Assembly (NCBI RefSeq): GCF_902167145.1
Contig: NC_050104.1
Span: 7,338,001 to 7,402,000 of the forward strand
Reading direction: 5' to 3'
DNA from: Zea mays
Taxonomy: Eukaryota; Streptophyta; Magnoliopsida; Poales; Poaceae
Length of the DNA stretch: 64,000 bases
The notes beneath the pieces were generated by a model. That model did no database searches and was not told where the DNA came from. It saw only the letters and a list, made by a program, of their open reading frames with translations. The position numbers and the translations under genes were made by a program. Below are positions 11,181 through 22,541 of the stretch, one piece after another (the stretch's first letter is position 1; the number at the start of each line of letters is the position of its first letter).

Positions 11181-11819
11181 ATCTCATTCATAGCCTCGTA
11201 GCAGCCACCGCTCGCCGGTGGGCCTGCCACCGTGGGTAGGATGTCGCAGCCCCGTTGCCACGTGAACAGGATCGTGCGCGGGAGAAACGGCCCTGGCCAT
11301 CGATCTGGTGATGAGCGCTCACGATTGAATCTCAAATACCCCATTGTGATAAAAAATCGTAGTCGTTGATCTCGGATCTGTTGGCTGATATCATATCGTG
11401 GGATCCTTTAATCTCGAGCGTTGATTTTAGATCCGTCCGCTGTGATAGAATACCGATTCAAGTGAGATAACTCTATGATCCTGCCGTCGGATTTGGATCC
11501 CACGGCTAGCAATCCATCATACCCCTTCGCCATGTCCATCTTTATAAAGAGACCATCTGGTTTCCAAAAATTAACCCGCAGTCCACTCATGCACAAAGAA
11601 CTTTACACGTGAGCCCTATTTTTAATAGATTAGCCCTTCTTTTCTAGGGAATTGTGGTCGTGGTCCATTAGGAGATAGGATCTATATAATATAAGCCGAA
11701 ATTGGATTTCTAATATGAAAATAATTCCATAAAATTGTAAAATCCATCTTTCTCGTTTTAACTCCGTTTTGGCCCGTTCCAGTTGTGTTAGCTTCATAAT
11801 AAAATTGTCTAACAAGCCT
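11181..11819. other. Right flank of the Sirevirus insertion, probably the rest of the 926-1841 LTR
   Basis: Removing the Sirevirus and one TSD joins this sequence directly to 1841, so it should be the downstream (R-U5) part of that old LTR and whatever lies beyond it. It contains several gatctcggatctg / gatccgtccg type repeats of unclear meaning. I see no coding potential, and the boundary with the minus-strand gypsy leader near 11820 is approximate. Confidence 0.35.
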
Positions 11820-13040
11820 GTTTATAGCATAATGCTGGTAGGTGCTGATGAACTAGCCATCAGAGTGAAAAAGTCACTTTGGCACGCTCGCGGTCCCGTA
11901 CCCGGCGCGCCAACTGTCGTGGTTTCAGAAACCGGGGGACAATAATATTTGTGTTCAGTGGGGATGCAAGCACAAACTCACTTTGAATGGTGGATCATGG
12001 AGATTCTAGCAAAGAATTGAGGCACTGAGTTATACTGGTTCAGGCTGGAGCCCTAGTCTAGTGTAGTGTTGATCGTAGTATTGTAGTAGAGCGTGTTACG
12101 GCTGGTGTGCTTGTGTGTTCATGTGCCTCTCTCCCCGAAGGAGGAGGGGGCCTACCCTTTTATATCTCAAGGGTAGGACCTTACAGTGGGACTTGTATTC
12201 TACTGGATAGAGAGAGGGAGGGAGGGAGGGAGAGAGATCTGCTCCCCAGGTTGTCATGGTGGGTCCTTCGTAGGGTCATGTGTAATCGTACTCTCGGTAT
12301 GGCGTCGTTTGTTACTCTGCCTCCTGTAGTGAGTCCATCGCTGATGTCTTTGTAGTGGTGCACGACGGCTTCCACGGATCAGTCTCATGGTGCGATCGTA
12401 CGTGGCGTGGCTTCTCATGTCGTCATGAGCCCTTTGTCATCGGTTAGTGTGCGCAGGCGTACATTCGGTATGGCGTGTCGTCCCGTCCTTCAGATGTACG
12501 TATGGGTCACTGTAGAGACCCCGGTGCCCATTTACCATGTTGTGTGTATGTTCGGATGTGGATTGATGGTGACGCATCCCATCGTAGCTGACGTGGATCA
12601 GTAGCACTGGACTCAGATCTTTGCCCATTTTGCTCGATAGTGAGTTGGTTGTACGGAGTTGATTGGTGGAGAGTTGGTTGTCTAGTCTGCCTCGCAGACT
12701 TGGTAAGCGGAGTTGGGAACCTTTCAGAGCATCGCCCGAGACGCCCTCGAGCGAGTCAGAAATGCGCTTCTCATCCGAGGTTGGCCTCGGGCGAGCTGTG
12801 CCTATGTCTCTCGCCTAAGGCCAACCTGGGGCGAGTCGTGAGTGCGTCTCTCACCCGAGGTTGGCCTCGGGCGAGTCGTGACTATGTATCCCGCCTGAGG
12901 TTGGTCTTGGGCGAGCCGTGACTTAGGTTCCTTGTGCCTTGGTAAGGTTGGGAGCATGTTTGCTTATGACCCCTTTTTACTCAAGCATCTAGGTACTTTA
13001 GGGTTGTGATCTAGGTACCCCCTAATTATGGTACCCGACA
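11820..13040 (-). mobile_element. 5' end of a minus-strand gypsy element (LTR, PBS and leader)
   Basis: The LTR occupies 11915-13040 (1126 bp). On the minus strand it begins TGTCGGGTACCATAATTAGG and ends CCACGACA. Two bases inside is the primer site TGGCGCGCC (11904-11912), a gypsy-type PBS. The leader then contains a short reading frame beginning MASSSAPT that breaks within 15 codons. The internal region is lost beyond about 11820, so only the 5' end survives. A TATA box (gatataaaagg, minus strand) is at about 12158-12168. The right flanking 5 bp are gtcgg; the matching TSD is absent because the element is truncated. Confidence 0.75.
12729..12925 (-). repeat. Tandem GC-rich hairpin repeats in the gypsy LTR U3
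   Basis: Four diverged units of about 50-60 bp lie upstream of the minus-strand TATA box. The best-preserved units contain CGCCCGAGG-ttgg-CCTCGGGCG or close variants, a 9-bp inverted repeat with a 4-base loop. The same motif family appears in the unrelated Copia solo LTR at 13740-14060. Function is unknown; the position suggests U3 regulatory repeats. Confidence 0.7.
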
Positions 13041-13149
13041 GTCGGCGCGGACTTGGTCATTTGCCCCGCCTCACAGATTTGCTCGGTGGGGTCTTGGTAA
13101 ATGGGCCAGAGAGAGGTTTGTGGGCCTTGCCTTACGTACCCCATTCCTG

Positions 13150-13488
13150 GTACTCGACACACCCCATGACAATGGTCATCTTGTCCCCCCTAGACGAAGT
13201 CATTCAGAGCTCGGAAGCCACATGGAGAATTAGGAAATGGGCCCTTGAGCTGATGGGACAAGTTATCACCTACACCCCTTGAACAACAATTAGATTGCAA
13301 ATACTCGTTGACTTCATCAAGGAATAGACCAAGGTCCAAATGCCACCTATTCTAGTAGAAAAGGAGTATTAGACGATGTATTTTGATGGCTCGTTGATGA
13401 ATGGAGGGGCCAGGGCTAGGGTGGCATTCGTCTTGTTGCTAGGGTACAAATGAAATACAAGATACAACTCCATTTCCTAGACTCCAAA
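13150..13488 (+). pseudogene. Gypsy RT/RNase H fragment, left half
   Basis: Conceptual translation gives EVIQSSEATWRIRKWALELMG followed by a stop and then a region like YFDGSLMNGGARA, the RNase H active-site start of plant gypsy elements. Several stops interrupt it. The fragment is split by the solo LTR at 13489-14875 and resumes at 14881. It is non-functional. Confidence 0.8.
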
Positions 13489-14875
13489 TGAAAGGGAAAT
13501 GTGCCCTTGGGTCATTTCCAGTTGTTTTGGTGACAAATGCTCAACACATTACTAAGAACTAACACTCATCTTATGAGCATGAGCACATGTGTTTAGAAAG
13601 CAAATTGAAGCAAAGGTATGTTTCTAGCAATTAGTCATTTGTTTTAGGTGCTAACAATATTCATCAAGTGCTAGGGAACTTCTCAAGTCGAGCCAAAATG
13701 TAGTGAAGAAGGTTGGCTAAATATGGCCAAACTTGGGCCAGTCTCAGCCTCATCGAACAGTCACCCGAGATGTGCTCGTGCGAGTCAGGACTACGCTCGG
13801 GCAAGTCGTAATTGCGCTCGGGCGAACCATGATTGTCTCCCGTCCGAGGATGGCCTCAGGCGTGCCAGGACTATGTCTTTCGCTACGGGTGGCATCGGGC
13901 AAATCATGAATGTCTTGGGCGAGGCATGACTATCTCGGGCGAGTTGTGACTGCCTCAAGCGAGACCCTACTGCCTCGAGTGAGTTGTGGCATCGGGCGAG
14001 CTACTGCCTCGGGCGCGTTGTGCCCTCGGACAAGTTGTGGCCTCGGGCGAATCGTGTCTTGTGTGCCATGTGACAAAAGGCGCACAACAGTCGGCTCAAC
14101 TGATGAAGGAAACATATCACTGATTGACAATTCGGTGCACGCAGACAGGCTGATTGCTTCCCCAATGGAGATCCAATGACTCCTAGGCTCCTTGGGGCTA
14201 TAAAAGGATCCCCTAGGCGCCATGGAGCGGCACCCATGCAACACACCGAGAAAAACACAAGAGAATACAACACTCCTAGATTCCGATCACGCCTGGTTCA
14301 TTCAAGAGAGATCTGAGCGCGTTTTTGAGTTGAGTCTGTGTTGGTTTTCATTCGTGCACTCTTTTCTTCACTTGTGTGCGTGGTCTTGTTGCATTTGTGC
14401 TCTTGTGTGTGTTGTTAATCCCTCCCTTACTATTGTTCTTGATTGTGATCATACTGTGTAAGGTGTGAGAGACTCCAACTTGTGGAGACTCCTCACAAAC
14501 GGGAAAATACTATAAGGAAGACAATTGTGCTACTCAAGTTTGATCTCTTGATCACTTGGGAGGGGTTGAGTTCAACCTTCATCCATTGGAACGCCACAAT
14601 GTGGAGGTAGGCCTCGGCCGAACCACGAGATAATCGTTGTATCCCATTGTTTACTTTGTTTCATTGCGATTTTGTTCTTCCGAGCTCTCCATTCACTTTC
14701 GTTATTGCCCTAATTTCAATACACATCATGTGAGAGCAATTAAGTGAAGAGATCCTCCTTCTATTTTTAATTGAACTTGGTTTTAGATTTCACTAACCCC
14801 GTTTATAGACGAAGTTTGTTGTTTTAGTTAAGTATTATTGCAGGATCACCTATTCACCTCCTCTAGGTGCTCTCA
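13489..14875 (+). mobile_element. Old solo LTR of a Copia element inside gypsy RNase H
   Basis: This 1387-bp LTR begins TGAAAGGGAAATGTGCCCTT and ends CTCTAGGTGCTCTCA, as Ji/Opie-related Copia LTRs do. There is no PBS, coding region or second LTR, so it is a solo LTR. The flanks are ccaaa on the left and ctaac on the right. The interrupted RNase H reading frame predicts ccaac at this position, so each target copy appears to have taken one substitution. The interior (13740-14060) is full of ctcgggcgag-type repeats. A TATA motif (gctataaaaggatcc) is at about 14199-14213. Confidence 0.8.
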
Positions 14876-14880
14876 CTAAC

Positions 14881-15594
14881 AACGTGGCAGAATAAGGAGC
14901 GCCCGTAAATGGGTTATGCATCATCGTCGATCTAGGCATCCAACATTTGGATGTCTGGGGTGACTCCCGACTCGTCATCAAACATGTGATGAAGGAATCC
15001 GATTGTCGCGACCCCAAGATGGATGCATACTGCAAAGAGGTGCATCACCTCGAGGACAAGTTCAATGGCCGCAAACTCAATCATGTCCCATGATGGGACA
15101 ACGAGGCGGCCAACACCTCAGCAAAAATAGTGTCCAGACGAGGGATGGTCTTGGACAGAGTTTTTGCTAGTGACATTTTCAAACCCAGGTCCGTTATGGG
15201 GAAGTAGGCAGAACAACAATCGACCCCCTCCTCGGATCGACGACGCTGACCTAACCTCCTTAGGGCTTGTTCGGTTCTACCTCAATCCATATGGATTGAG
15301 GGGGTTTCAATCCCTAGTATGTCAAAATCTATTCCAATCCGTATCAATCCCCTCCAATTCATATGGATTGAAAATAACCGAACAAGCCCTTAGGGGCTAC
15401 ACCACCCACATTGAAAGCTAGCCCCCGGTCGGCCGCTGCCATATTCTTTATCATAGAAGGTGATTAGGACATCCCTTTGGACCGTGAGGACGACTAGAGA
15501 ACCCCATATCAGGACTATCTACTCCACGATGTGCTTCGTTTAGACAAAATGGATGCACAACGACTCCATCGTCGTGCCAAATCTTTTGTCCTAG
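14881..15594 (+). pseudogene. Gypsy RNase H / integrase-linker fragment, right half
   Basis: After the solo LTR the frame resumes as LGIQHLDVWGDSRLVIKHVMKE, CRDPKMDAYCKEVHHLEDKF and LNHVP-stop-WDNEAANTSAKI, which is the C-terminal half of gypsy RNase H. After a MITE insertion it continues as DYLLHDVLRLDKMDAQRLHRRAKSF, the linker before integrase. It stops abruptly at the U2 snRNA copy. In-frame stops show that it is dead. Confidence 0.8.
15263..15389. mobile_element. Tourist-like (PIF/Harbinger) MITE
   Basis: A 127-bp element has terminal inverted repeats GGGCTTGTTCGGTT and AACCGAACAAGCCC and a TTA duplication on each side (15260-15262 and 15390-15392). The internal part contains further inverted ggattga/tcaatcc motifs, so the whole can fold into a hairpin. 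It carries no coding capacity. Confidence 0.88.
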
Positions 15595-15661
15595 TATTTG
15601 ATATTAAATTGATAAGAACAAGTATTACACTTTATCCTAGCCAAAAGGCCAAGAGAGGTAT
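15595..15661 (-). pseudogene. Truncated U2 snRNA copy (5' ~67 nt)
   Basis: On the minus strand the sequence starts ATACCTCTCTTGGCCTTTTG and continues through the GTTCTTATCAATTTAATATC region. This corresponds to the first 67 nt of plant U2 snRNA with about ten substitutions against the plant U2 sequence as I remember it. The branch-site-binding region is altered. It ends abruptly at decayed gypsy sequence, so the 3' two-thirds are missing and it cannot make U2. The promoter-like sequence upstream argues for a broken genomic copy rather than a reverse-transcribed RNA. Confidence 0.8.
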
Positions 15662-15684
15662 AAGTTAAAAAGAAGCACGACCCC

Positions 15685-15738
15685 TTTTTTATAGCTCGCT
15701 CGTCCTCCTTCAGGTAGCAAGATGGTACTATGTAGGAG
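15685..15738 (-). promoter_or_regulatory. Degenerate snRNA-type promoter (USE plus TATA)
   Basis: Upstream of the U2 copy, on the minus strand, ctataaaaaa begins about 32 bp before the RNA start (15685-15694). Exactly 33 bp further upstream is CTCCTACATAG (15728-15738), which matches 8 of 11 positions of the plant upstream sequence element RTCCCACATCG. A 33-34 bp USE-to-TATA distance is the known layout of plant Pol II snRNA genes. Confidence 0.6.
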
Positions 15739-16150
15739 TGTTGTGTTATGTGCGACTTCCTGTCATGTTAGGCTTGGGTGGTTTCTCGCGGCTCATCTAT
15801 GGGATAACATCCCACTGGTAGGCGAGAAGCAGGGGAGCGGAAAAGACCTACGTTTCGTGCATGACACACAACACACATGTTTGGACCATGGTTATATTAA
15901 AGAAAAGTATAAGGTATGTTGTGCAAAAGGAAGGACAGTAAAAACAAGAAAACTGGTGCTAAGAGTAGATTAAAAAATAAGTATAAGGTGTTTTTATAAA
16001 AGGGACGATAGTGGAAGCTAGAAAATCGATGCTTTATAGGAGTAGAGATGAGTTTTATTTCGATCGATGGACCTATTGACCGTCGAAATGATCGATACCG
16101 GAGCCGGCGACCACTGGCTCGACCACGTCAGGCCTCAAAGGCACACTCTG
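15739..16150. other. Unassigned intergenic sequence
   Basis: I see no gene in this stretch. It holds two related phrases, agtataaggta tgttgtg (about 15907) and agtataaggtgttttt (about 15979), which may be remnants of a small duplication. The region leads into GC-rich hAT-like sequence. Confidence 0.4.
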
Positions 16151-16154
16151 GTGC

Positions 16155-17400
16155 ATGGATGGCAATGGGGAATTCCCCATCAGAGAATAGCTCCCCATCC
16201 CATTCCCGTGACGAAAATTTTTCCCACGGGATCCCCACGAACGCTTGCGAGAGACATTTCTTCCTCACCCCCGTTCTCCGTGGGTAGGAGTGCAAACGGA
16301 TCAGATTGGAGTGGGTAATTTCTTTTCCATATCCTAACCCTATTTTTTCATCGGATTCAGATCGGATAGGATATTATGCGGTTGTAGATATGATATGGAT
16401 TTTTTAGACGTCCGAAATGGTATGGAGTCGGACCGGTGTCACAACGGAAGTGGATTTTAAAGATCAGATAATACATGCCTATATTCTATGTCTATTTTTT
16501 AAAGCAATCAATTCATAAATAATAAGTAGTATTATGTTATGTCAAATACTTCGTAGCACACAAAACATAATAGAAGTTCATCGAGTATAAAAGTAGTGAG
16601 CAAAATATAGATGCTTAATTAACTAGAAGAAGCTTTTTTATTTTCTGTCCTTTAATCTTCTACAATCTGCACTTTTAACCGTACATATGATCATGCAAAT
16701 CCGTTTACTGGCCTGGATAAAAAAAGATGACTTAAGTTTTTGTACTACTAAATAAGCCGAACAGTGATGATTTGGTGGCTAAATGTAAGTTTTTGTACTA
16801 CTACTAAATAACTTGGACAATAATCAATCATTTGTCGACTGACTTTATGTCTTCTATGTATTTGCCAAACCAATCAGATATTATCCTATTTGCAACATCG
16901 GACAATCCGCGTTCAAAATATCGATACTCCATATCTGTTGGATTTTAGTGATACCATATCCTACTTTGCATCCGCACATAAATCGGATTCGGATTATCGA
17001 TTATTCATATTCCCATGGATATATAAACTCCTATACTATATCCATATAATTAGGATTTAAATCGGACCAGATAATTATCCACACCATTTGCACCCCTATA
17101 CGTGGGGATAAATCCCCGACGAGGATTTCCGTCCTCGTTTAAATTATAATTATAACATACATAATTTGTTATTAATGCAAAACATTATCACTTATACACA
17201 TTGTGAGATGCAAGAAATCACTATATGTATATCAAAATAAATATATTTATACAATAATTAATCTCTTAACAAAAATAATTATTTATTTTTTATTATTAAC
17301 TATTATATAAAAACATTGCAAGTCCCCGCGAGGAAATATGGGTGTTTTCTGTCCTGTCTTCGTTTAGAACTCTAGTCTTGTCCCTTGCTCCCGGTTAGAG
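16155..17400. mobile_element. Degenerate outer hAT-like element interrupted by the 814-bp insertion
   Basis: Before the inner element, GGATGGCAATGGGGAATTCC and cccacgggatccccac resemble the GC-rich ends of known plant hAT families. After it, ggggataaatccccgacgagg and ctccccgcgagg-like phrases continue to about 17400. I could not find a clean inverted repeat pair or target duplication, so the exact limits and even the class are uncertain. Confidence 0.4.
16285..17098. mobile_element. hAT-like non-autonomous element, 814 bp
   Basis: The termini are TAGGAGTGCAAACGG on the left and, read inward from the right, TAGGGGTGCAAATGG. The flanking 8-bp sites are tccgtggg (16277-16284) and tacgtggg (17099-17106), matching at 7 of 8 positions, as expected for hAT. 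The interior is AT-rich and has many cggat/atccg direct and inverted repeats but no transposase frame. Confidence 0.75.
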
Positions 17401-17846
17401 GTGGTAAATAATAATGGACTTTATATTTTATATTACAAGCTTTAAAGATCGAATCGGATTAGAACTAAACTATATTTCTATTTATTTTTAAACTATAATT
17501 ATTATTATAAATGAGCATTTAAATTATGACCCTAGTCCGGTACCACACTACTCCGGCCTTCCCTCCTGTCCTAGTCGGCTAGTCCCATCCCATGTTGCAC
17601 ACGGATCCATCCCCAACACGGCAACACGCCAACACCCATCAGTCCATCACAGGCGCAGCGAACTCTGCGCTTCCACTTCTCTCTCCACCGTCCCTTTACC
17701 CAACCAACCACCGCACTGGTACGCTCTCGACTCTCGACACCGGCAGCAGCAGGAGGTGGAGCTAGGGCATGTGATCGGACTCCTTGCCTGCTTCCTGATC
17801 TCAACCTCTTTTCACCAGCGCGAGGGCGGCGCGGTCTCAAGCCGGG
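17401..17846 (+). promoter_or_regulatory. Promoter and 5' UTR region of the TLDc gene
   Basis: The composition changes sharply at about 17535 from AT-rich to GC-rich, as at many grass gene starts. A possible TATA motif (attattataaatgag) is at about 17498-17512. The putative leader is rich in ctctc and caccac runs. The only short upstream frame I see is ATG-TGA near 17769. Transcript start is not determined. Confidence 0.4.
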
Positions 17847-20800
17847 ATGGGGTATCTGCCGGCGCTGGGCGGGAAGGCGGCCCACCTGGTGAACGACCTC
17901 GCCACTGTCATCCTGAACCCCGTCTCCGAGCGCGAGCGCCAGCCACACCACCCCACCCACCTCCCGGTGAGTTCCTTCTGCACAACCGCCTTTCTATCCC
18001 CGCTTCGTCCCACGGGATTATTGACATGCTCCGGAAATCCCGTTCCATTTCCAGGCAGGTGTCTCGATTCGATCAATTGCTGATTAGGGTGTCTCTCCAT
18101 TGAAGATTGGAGTGTAGCATAGGCGTGTATATTCTGTTGATCTGTTATGTTTTTTGTTTGGTTTCGGGAGGTTTAGTTTCTCTTCGTTATGGTGCTGCTA
18201 AATGCGAGCCTAGAGGTGCGTTGCGGGTGATAATTCATCGGAATCGGTCCTCGTGGATGACCTATGCACTGTCAGAGTGCCATGGAGGCCTGTTATGGAT
18301 ATTACTTTGGCTATTGAAGTGTAGAGCAAAACTATTGACTCAATTGTATTAGAGTAGCAACAAACCACACAGTTAGCTAATAATCATATTTTAATTAGGT
18401 CCTAAGTTTCTTCTTCAATGTGTTTACAGACAGAGTGTACTTCAATATGTTGCCAGTTTATTAGGCTTCTTTGTTTTGAAAATATTTTTTTCTATCAGCG
18501 CCAGGGGTAGGGAAGTGTCTAGGGTCGAGGGAGTAGTGATGGGATGAAAATGGACACAGAACTGAACACTTGAACTCCGGTGGCGCTGCAATGGCTATCA
18601 CACTGAAAGAGAAGGCAATATTTGGGTTATAACTTCTTGATTGATTTCTTGGTCGATAATGAGCTGGAATACTGATGAATTGTGTAGTCTCTGAATAACT
18701 GGCAAATAAATTGGCACTTAAAAGTCAACCATTCCATTCATTTAAAAGCTTAATGTTTCTTTCTCTCTTATAGGAGGCCACTGAAGGAGAAGACACACTA
18801 TTCGTTGACGATGATTCTGACCAAAATTCTGATGGTCCTGACACATCTTCATTCAGAGCATTTCTGATGTCCTTTGTGCCTTCCTCAACTGCCAGCAAGA
18901 ATTCAATGGAGACCATACCTGAGCATAATCTAGATGTGGAATACCCAACTTTAACACCTGTTGGGAAGGCGTGCAGTGGGAGGAAAGGCCTGTTTAGTAG
19001 AGGGAAGCATTCCCTTGGTAGGATTATTAGCAAAGCAGGACTTGGTAATTTGAGACAGAAACAGACCCACAGCATTGATGGTGAAATCATAGGCCAAACC
19101 GAATCAGTTGCACCTAGATTTGAAGTGAAGGGTTCAAAAGAATCAACTTTGCACGATAAATTGCCAGCTATGTCTGAACCTTCTCTTCTTCTGACAGAAA
19201 TGATGCGAGCTGTTCTTTATACATCTCTTCCTGTACTTGTTCAAGGAAGGAACTGGATGCTGGTATATAGGTTGGACACATCTCTAGAACATAAATATGT
19301 TGCTTTGATTATTGCCATCTTTGTAATATAGTTGGTTTTCTGATATCTGTGTTCGCACCATTTCAGCACCTGGAGGCATGGAATATCTTTGTCTACTCTG
19401 TATCGAAGAAGCAGGCTTTGTGCTGGCTACTCACTTTTGGTATTTTTATGTATTGTTCATATTTTGCCCTTATGTTACACTAAACATGATACACTCTTTT
19501 TTCCTCTTACCCTTGCATGAAATATGATTACACCACTCTAGTTGTTATTTTTTCTATAATGTCAAATAATACAGATTATACAATACAATATCACTGGGAA
19601 TTTTAGTGCATGCAATGCCATGTCAATACAGTATCCTCCAAAAACCAGAACACTGTCACTCTTATCATGCATGCCCAAACCTTATGAATTATGGTACCCT
19701 TTCAGATACCAGGAATTTTCCATATTTTCTTGCATTTTTATGTAGTGCACATACTAGTTCAATTAAAGACCTTAATATGGCAATGTTTCTTAGTCCAACA
19801 ATTACAAATACACCCATGTAAAACAAATTCTATTCATGTGATAATTCCTTTCCTTCAGCTGCTGTGCTGACTGGGTTTTGCTGCCTTGGAAAGCTTGCCA
19901 AAGAAATACATATCCTTCAGCAGCACATCAGATTTCCATAATTGTATTATCCAGCTATTTGAGCTGTTGATGACAGTGCACTTGTTTTGATCATACATTG
20001 TGGGCGAGGATTGAGGAATGATACTACAATTTAGTTACTGCTATCCACATGATAATTTGTTGTTTGCTGTTGCAGATAGTTGGGGATCGAAGAGGGGCAG
20101 TTTTTGGTGGCTTGGTCGAGGCCCCACTGCAACCTATCGTAAAAAGGAAGTATCAGGTTTGATATGCATGCTGTTGCTGATTTCAGGATGCCTATTTCAC
20201 ACTACGCTGAATGTATTTCATCTAATGTTTCAGGGAACTAATGACTGCTTTGTGTTCACCAACGTAGATGGTTGTCCTGTTATATGCCATCCAACAGGTA
20301 ATTTATTTTTGCTAAGTTTACTGCTATAACTGGTAGGCGAAATGCCTAGGATTTTCTTTCCTTAGATGTTTTGATTATTTCCAAAAAAAATAGGATCACA
20401 ATTGATTCTTGTTAGGAGTTTTCCATAAAAATAAGGATCCCTTGTGTAGGGGTCAAGTAAGCATCTCTATATCAAGAGAGATGTATCAATGTAATCAAGC
20501 AAGACAATTATCTTGCCTGGCCTCAAGGTCCATCTCCCACATCTCTCTCTCTCTCTCTCACTTGTCTGCTCTCTATGTGTGACCATGGCTCCTATACGCC
20601 GCCGGGGTACATGCCCTGATCGTCAATCTTCTACTCGTACAACCTACACAACCACGATAGGATCTTGGATCCTATCAATATGGTATCAGAGATGCCGCAT
20701 GATGATGACTTTGAGAAGCAACTGTCGGTGTCACCATTGTCGGCCACTGGCGCCACCGCGAAAGCCCTAGCGGAAATTGCCAGTTGCCACGCAGCTGGCC

Positions 20801-22490
20801 AATCTCTTCACTTGCATGTTGTCCGTGGAGCACCAACATGCGTCCTCTTCTGTGGGCCTCGTGCACTAGTTTCCCTAGCAGGATGCTAGCGATGATGTCT
20901 GTGACGGAACCTCCCAAGTCATTAGGCCCACCTACAGTTGTCCTTATCCAACGGACCTCAGACAACCCTGTAGGTGCTCCTAAATCACTTGACAAGTTCG
21001 GTATCTGCTTTTCTTACCTTTCCTAAGAGCGTTTCACCCGTCACGCAAACATTACAAGCATCGGAATTACGAGAATGCGGAAGCAATTACATGAACTTAC
21101 CTTTATTTTAAAAGTAAGACAAAGTTATATATTACAGACCAGGATATAACCTACGAGTGCATAGTATTATTATACAGAACCAAGGGAGGCAAAAACCCCT
21201 CCACGATAAGTATCAAACAAAAGTTCTTATGGAGGATCCTTTCCTCCCGCAGCTTAACTCCTGGTGTTCTTCCTTCGGTACCATCTTAGAACAGAAGCAA
21301 CAAAAGTTGGTTGCTTCCTCACCTAAAAACAACGGGGAATAAAACCCTGAGTATGGAATTACTCAGCAAGTCTTACCCGACTAAAAAAAAGACTCTCAAG
21401 GGTATGCTGGCTTAAGGGAGTCAAGGTAAGGCTTATCAATAATCAATGACTCTGTTTGCAGAAATGCTTACTAAAGTGGATCCTTAAAAATCCAATTTTA
21501 ATTTGTCAGGTTAAGTAAGATTACCTGCAACTAGAGTTCTTTCTACCCTAGTTCAAACACTTGACCTGCACTAGCCGATTTCTTAACAAGCCCTTCATCT
21601 TTACTGGAATTCTACGTATAGGGCAGTGACCAAGTCTTCATAACCGCGAAGGTACGACGATCAATTATACTCAGCTGAGGATCTTCGATCACACGACATA
21701 TGTAGCACTTAACCCTTGCATATGTCAACCTGCCACCGGGGTTCTTAAGACCAGACCAGGTTCACGTCAACCGAGAGCACAGATACACCACCGTCCAGCC
21801 TCTTGCCACGGAGGGTACACGCTACTCTCGCCATCGCTCCACTCCCATTGCGTGTTATCTTATTCTGGCCTTAGTCTGCCCGAGGCAAAGCTTACCCATG
21901 ACGAGGCATGTCACCAGTTAAAGGGTCCTCGGTCATCAAGCCTACATCGACACAGTCCTTAATCGACTCAGACGGAGACACTACACCGAGACTCCTTTCT
22001 CGTGCAAGTCACCCGCCCGGTCTCAGCTTAATCATTTCAAACCCAAAGTTTGGTACCTGGCAGAGGTATATCTTTTCCGATGTTGAACCCATCACGGCCA
22101 TGATGGATCCACCATCAAGTTTTATTTTCGAAAACATCCCACCCACTTTTGCCATATCATCTTTTGTAAAACAAAACATTTTGTTTTTCTAAAGCAAAGC
22201 TAAGCATCAAAATCTTTTTGTAAAACAGGGATTTCAAGGAAGGTAATCAAATCCAAGGAAGGTAATGTAGGAATTGTTTAAGCAATAAACTCATATCACC
22301 TAATGCATCAAGCAAGTGAAAAAGATTTTTAAAACACAAGGAGGTGGCAAATGCACCGGGGCTTGCCTTCGTTTATAGGTGAGTCAGGCTCGGATCCGCA
22401 GATGTCAAAGTAAAAACAATTCCCTGCCTGATGTTCCGCAGGTGGTGGTGGTGCAGTCTTCTCTTCTTCTATCTCAACTTCTTCCTCGTT

Positions 22491-22541
<51 letters not shown>

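Noticed and set aside
17571..17960. 129-codon minus-strand frame over the first exon of the TLDc gene
   Set aside because: It is the antisense shadow of a GC-rich leader and exon 1; the sense exon has a conserved start and proper splice donor.
22496..22539. The TA run as an origin or AT-rich regulatory structure
   Set aside because: It is a simple microsatellite inside a transposon LTR, with no accompanying elements.
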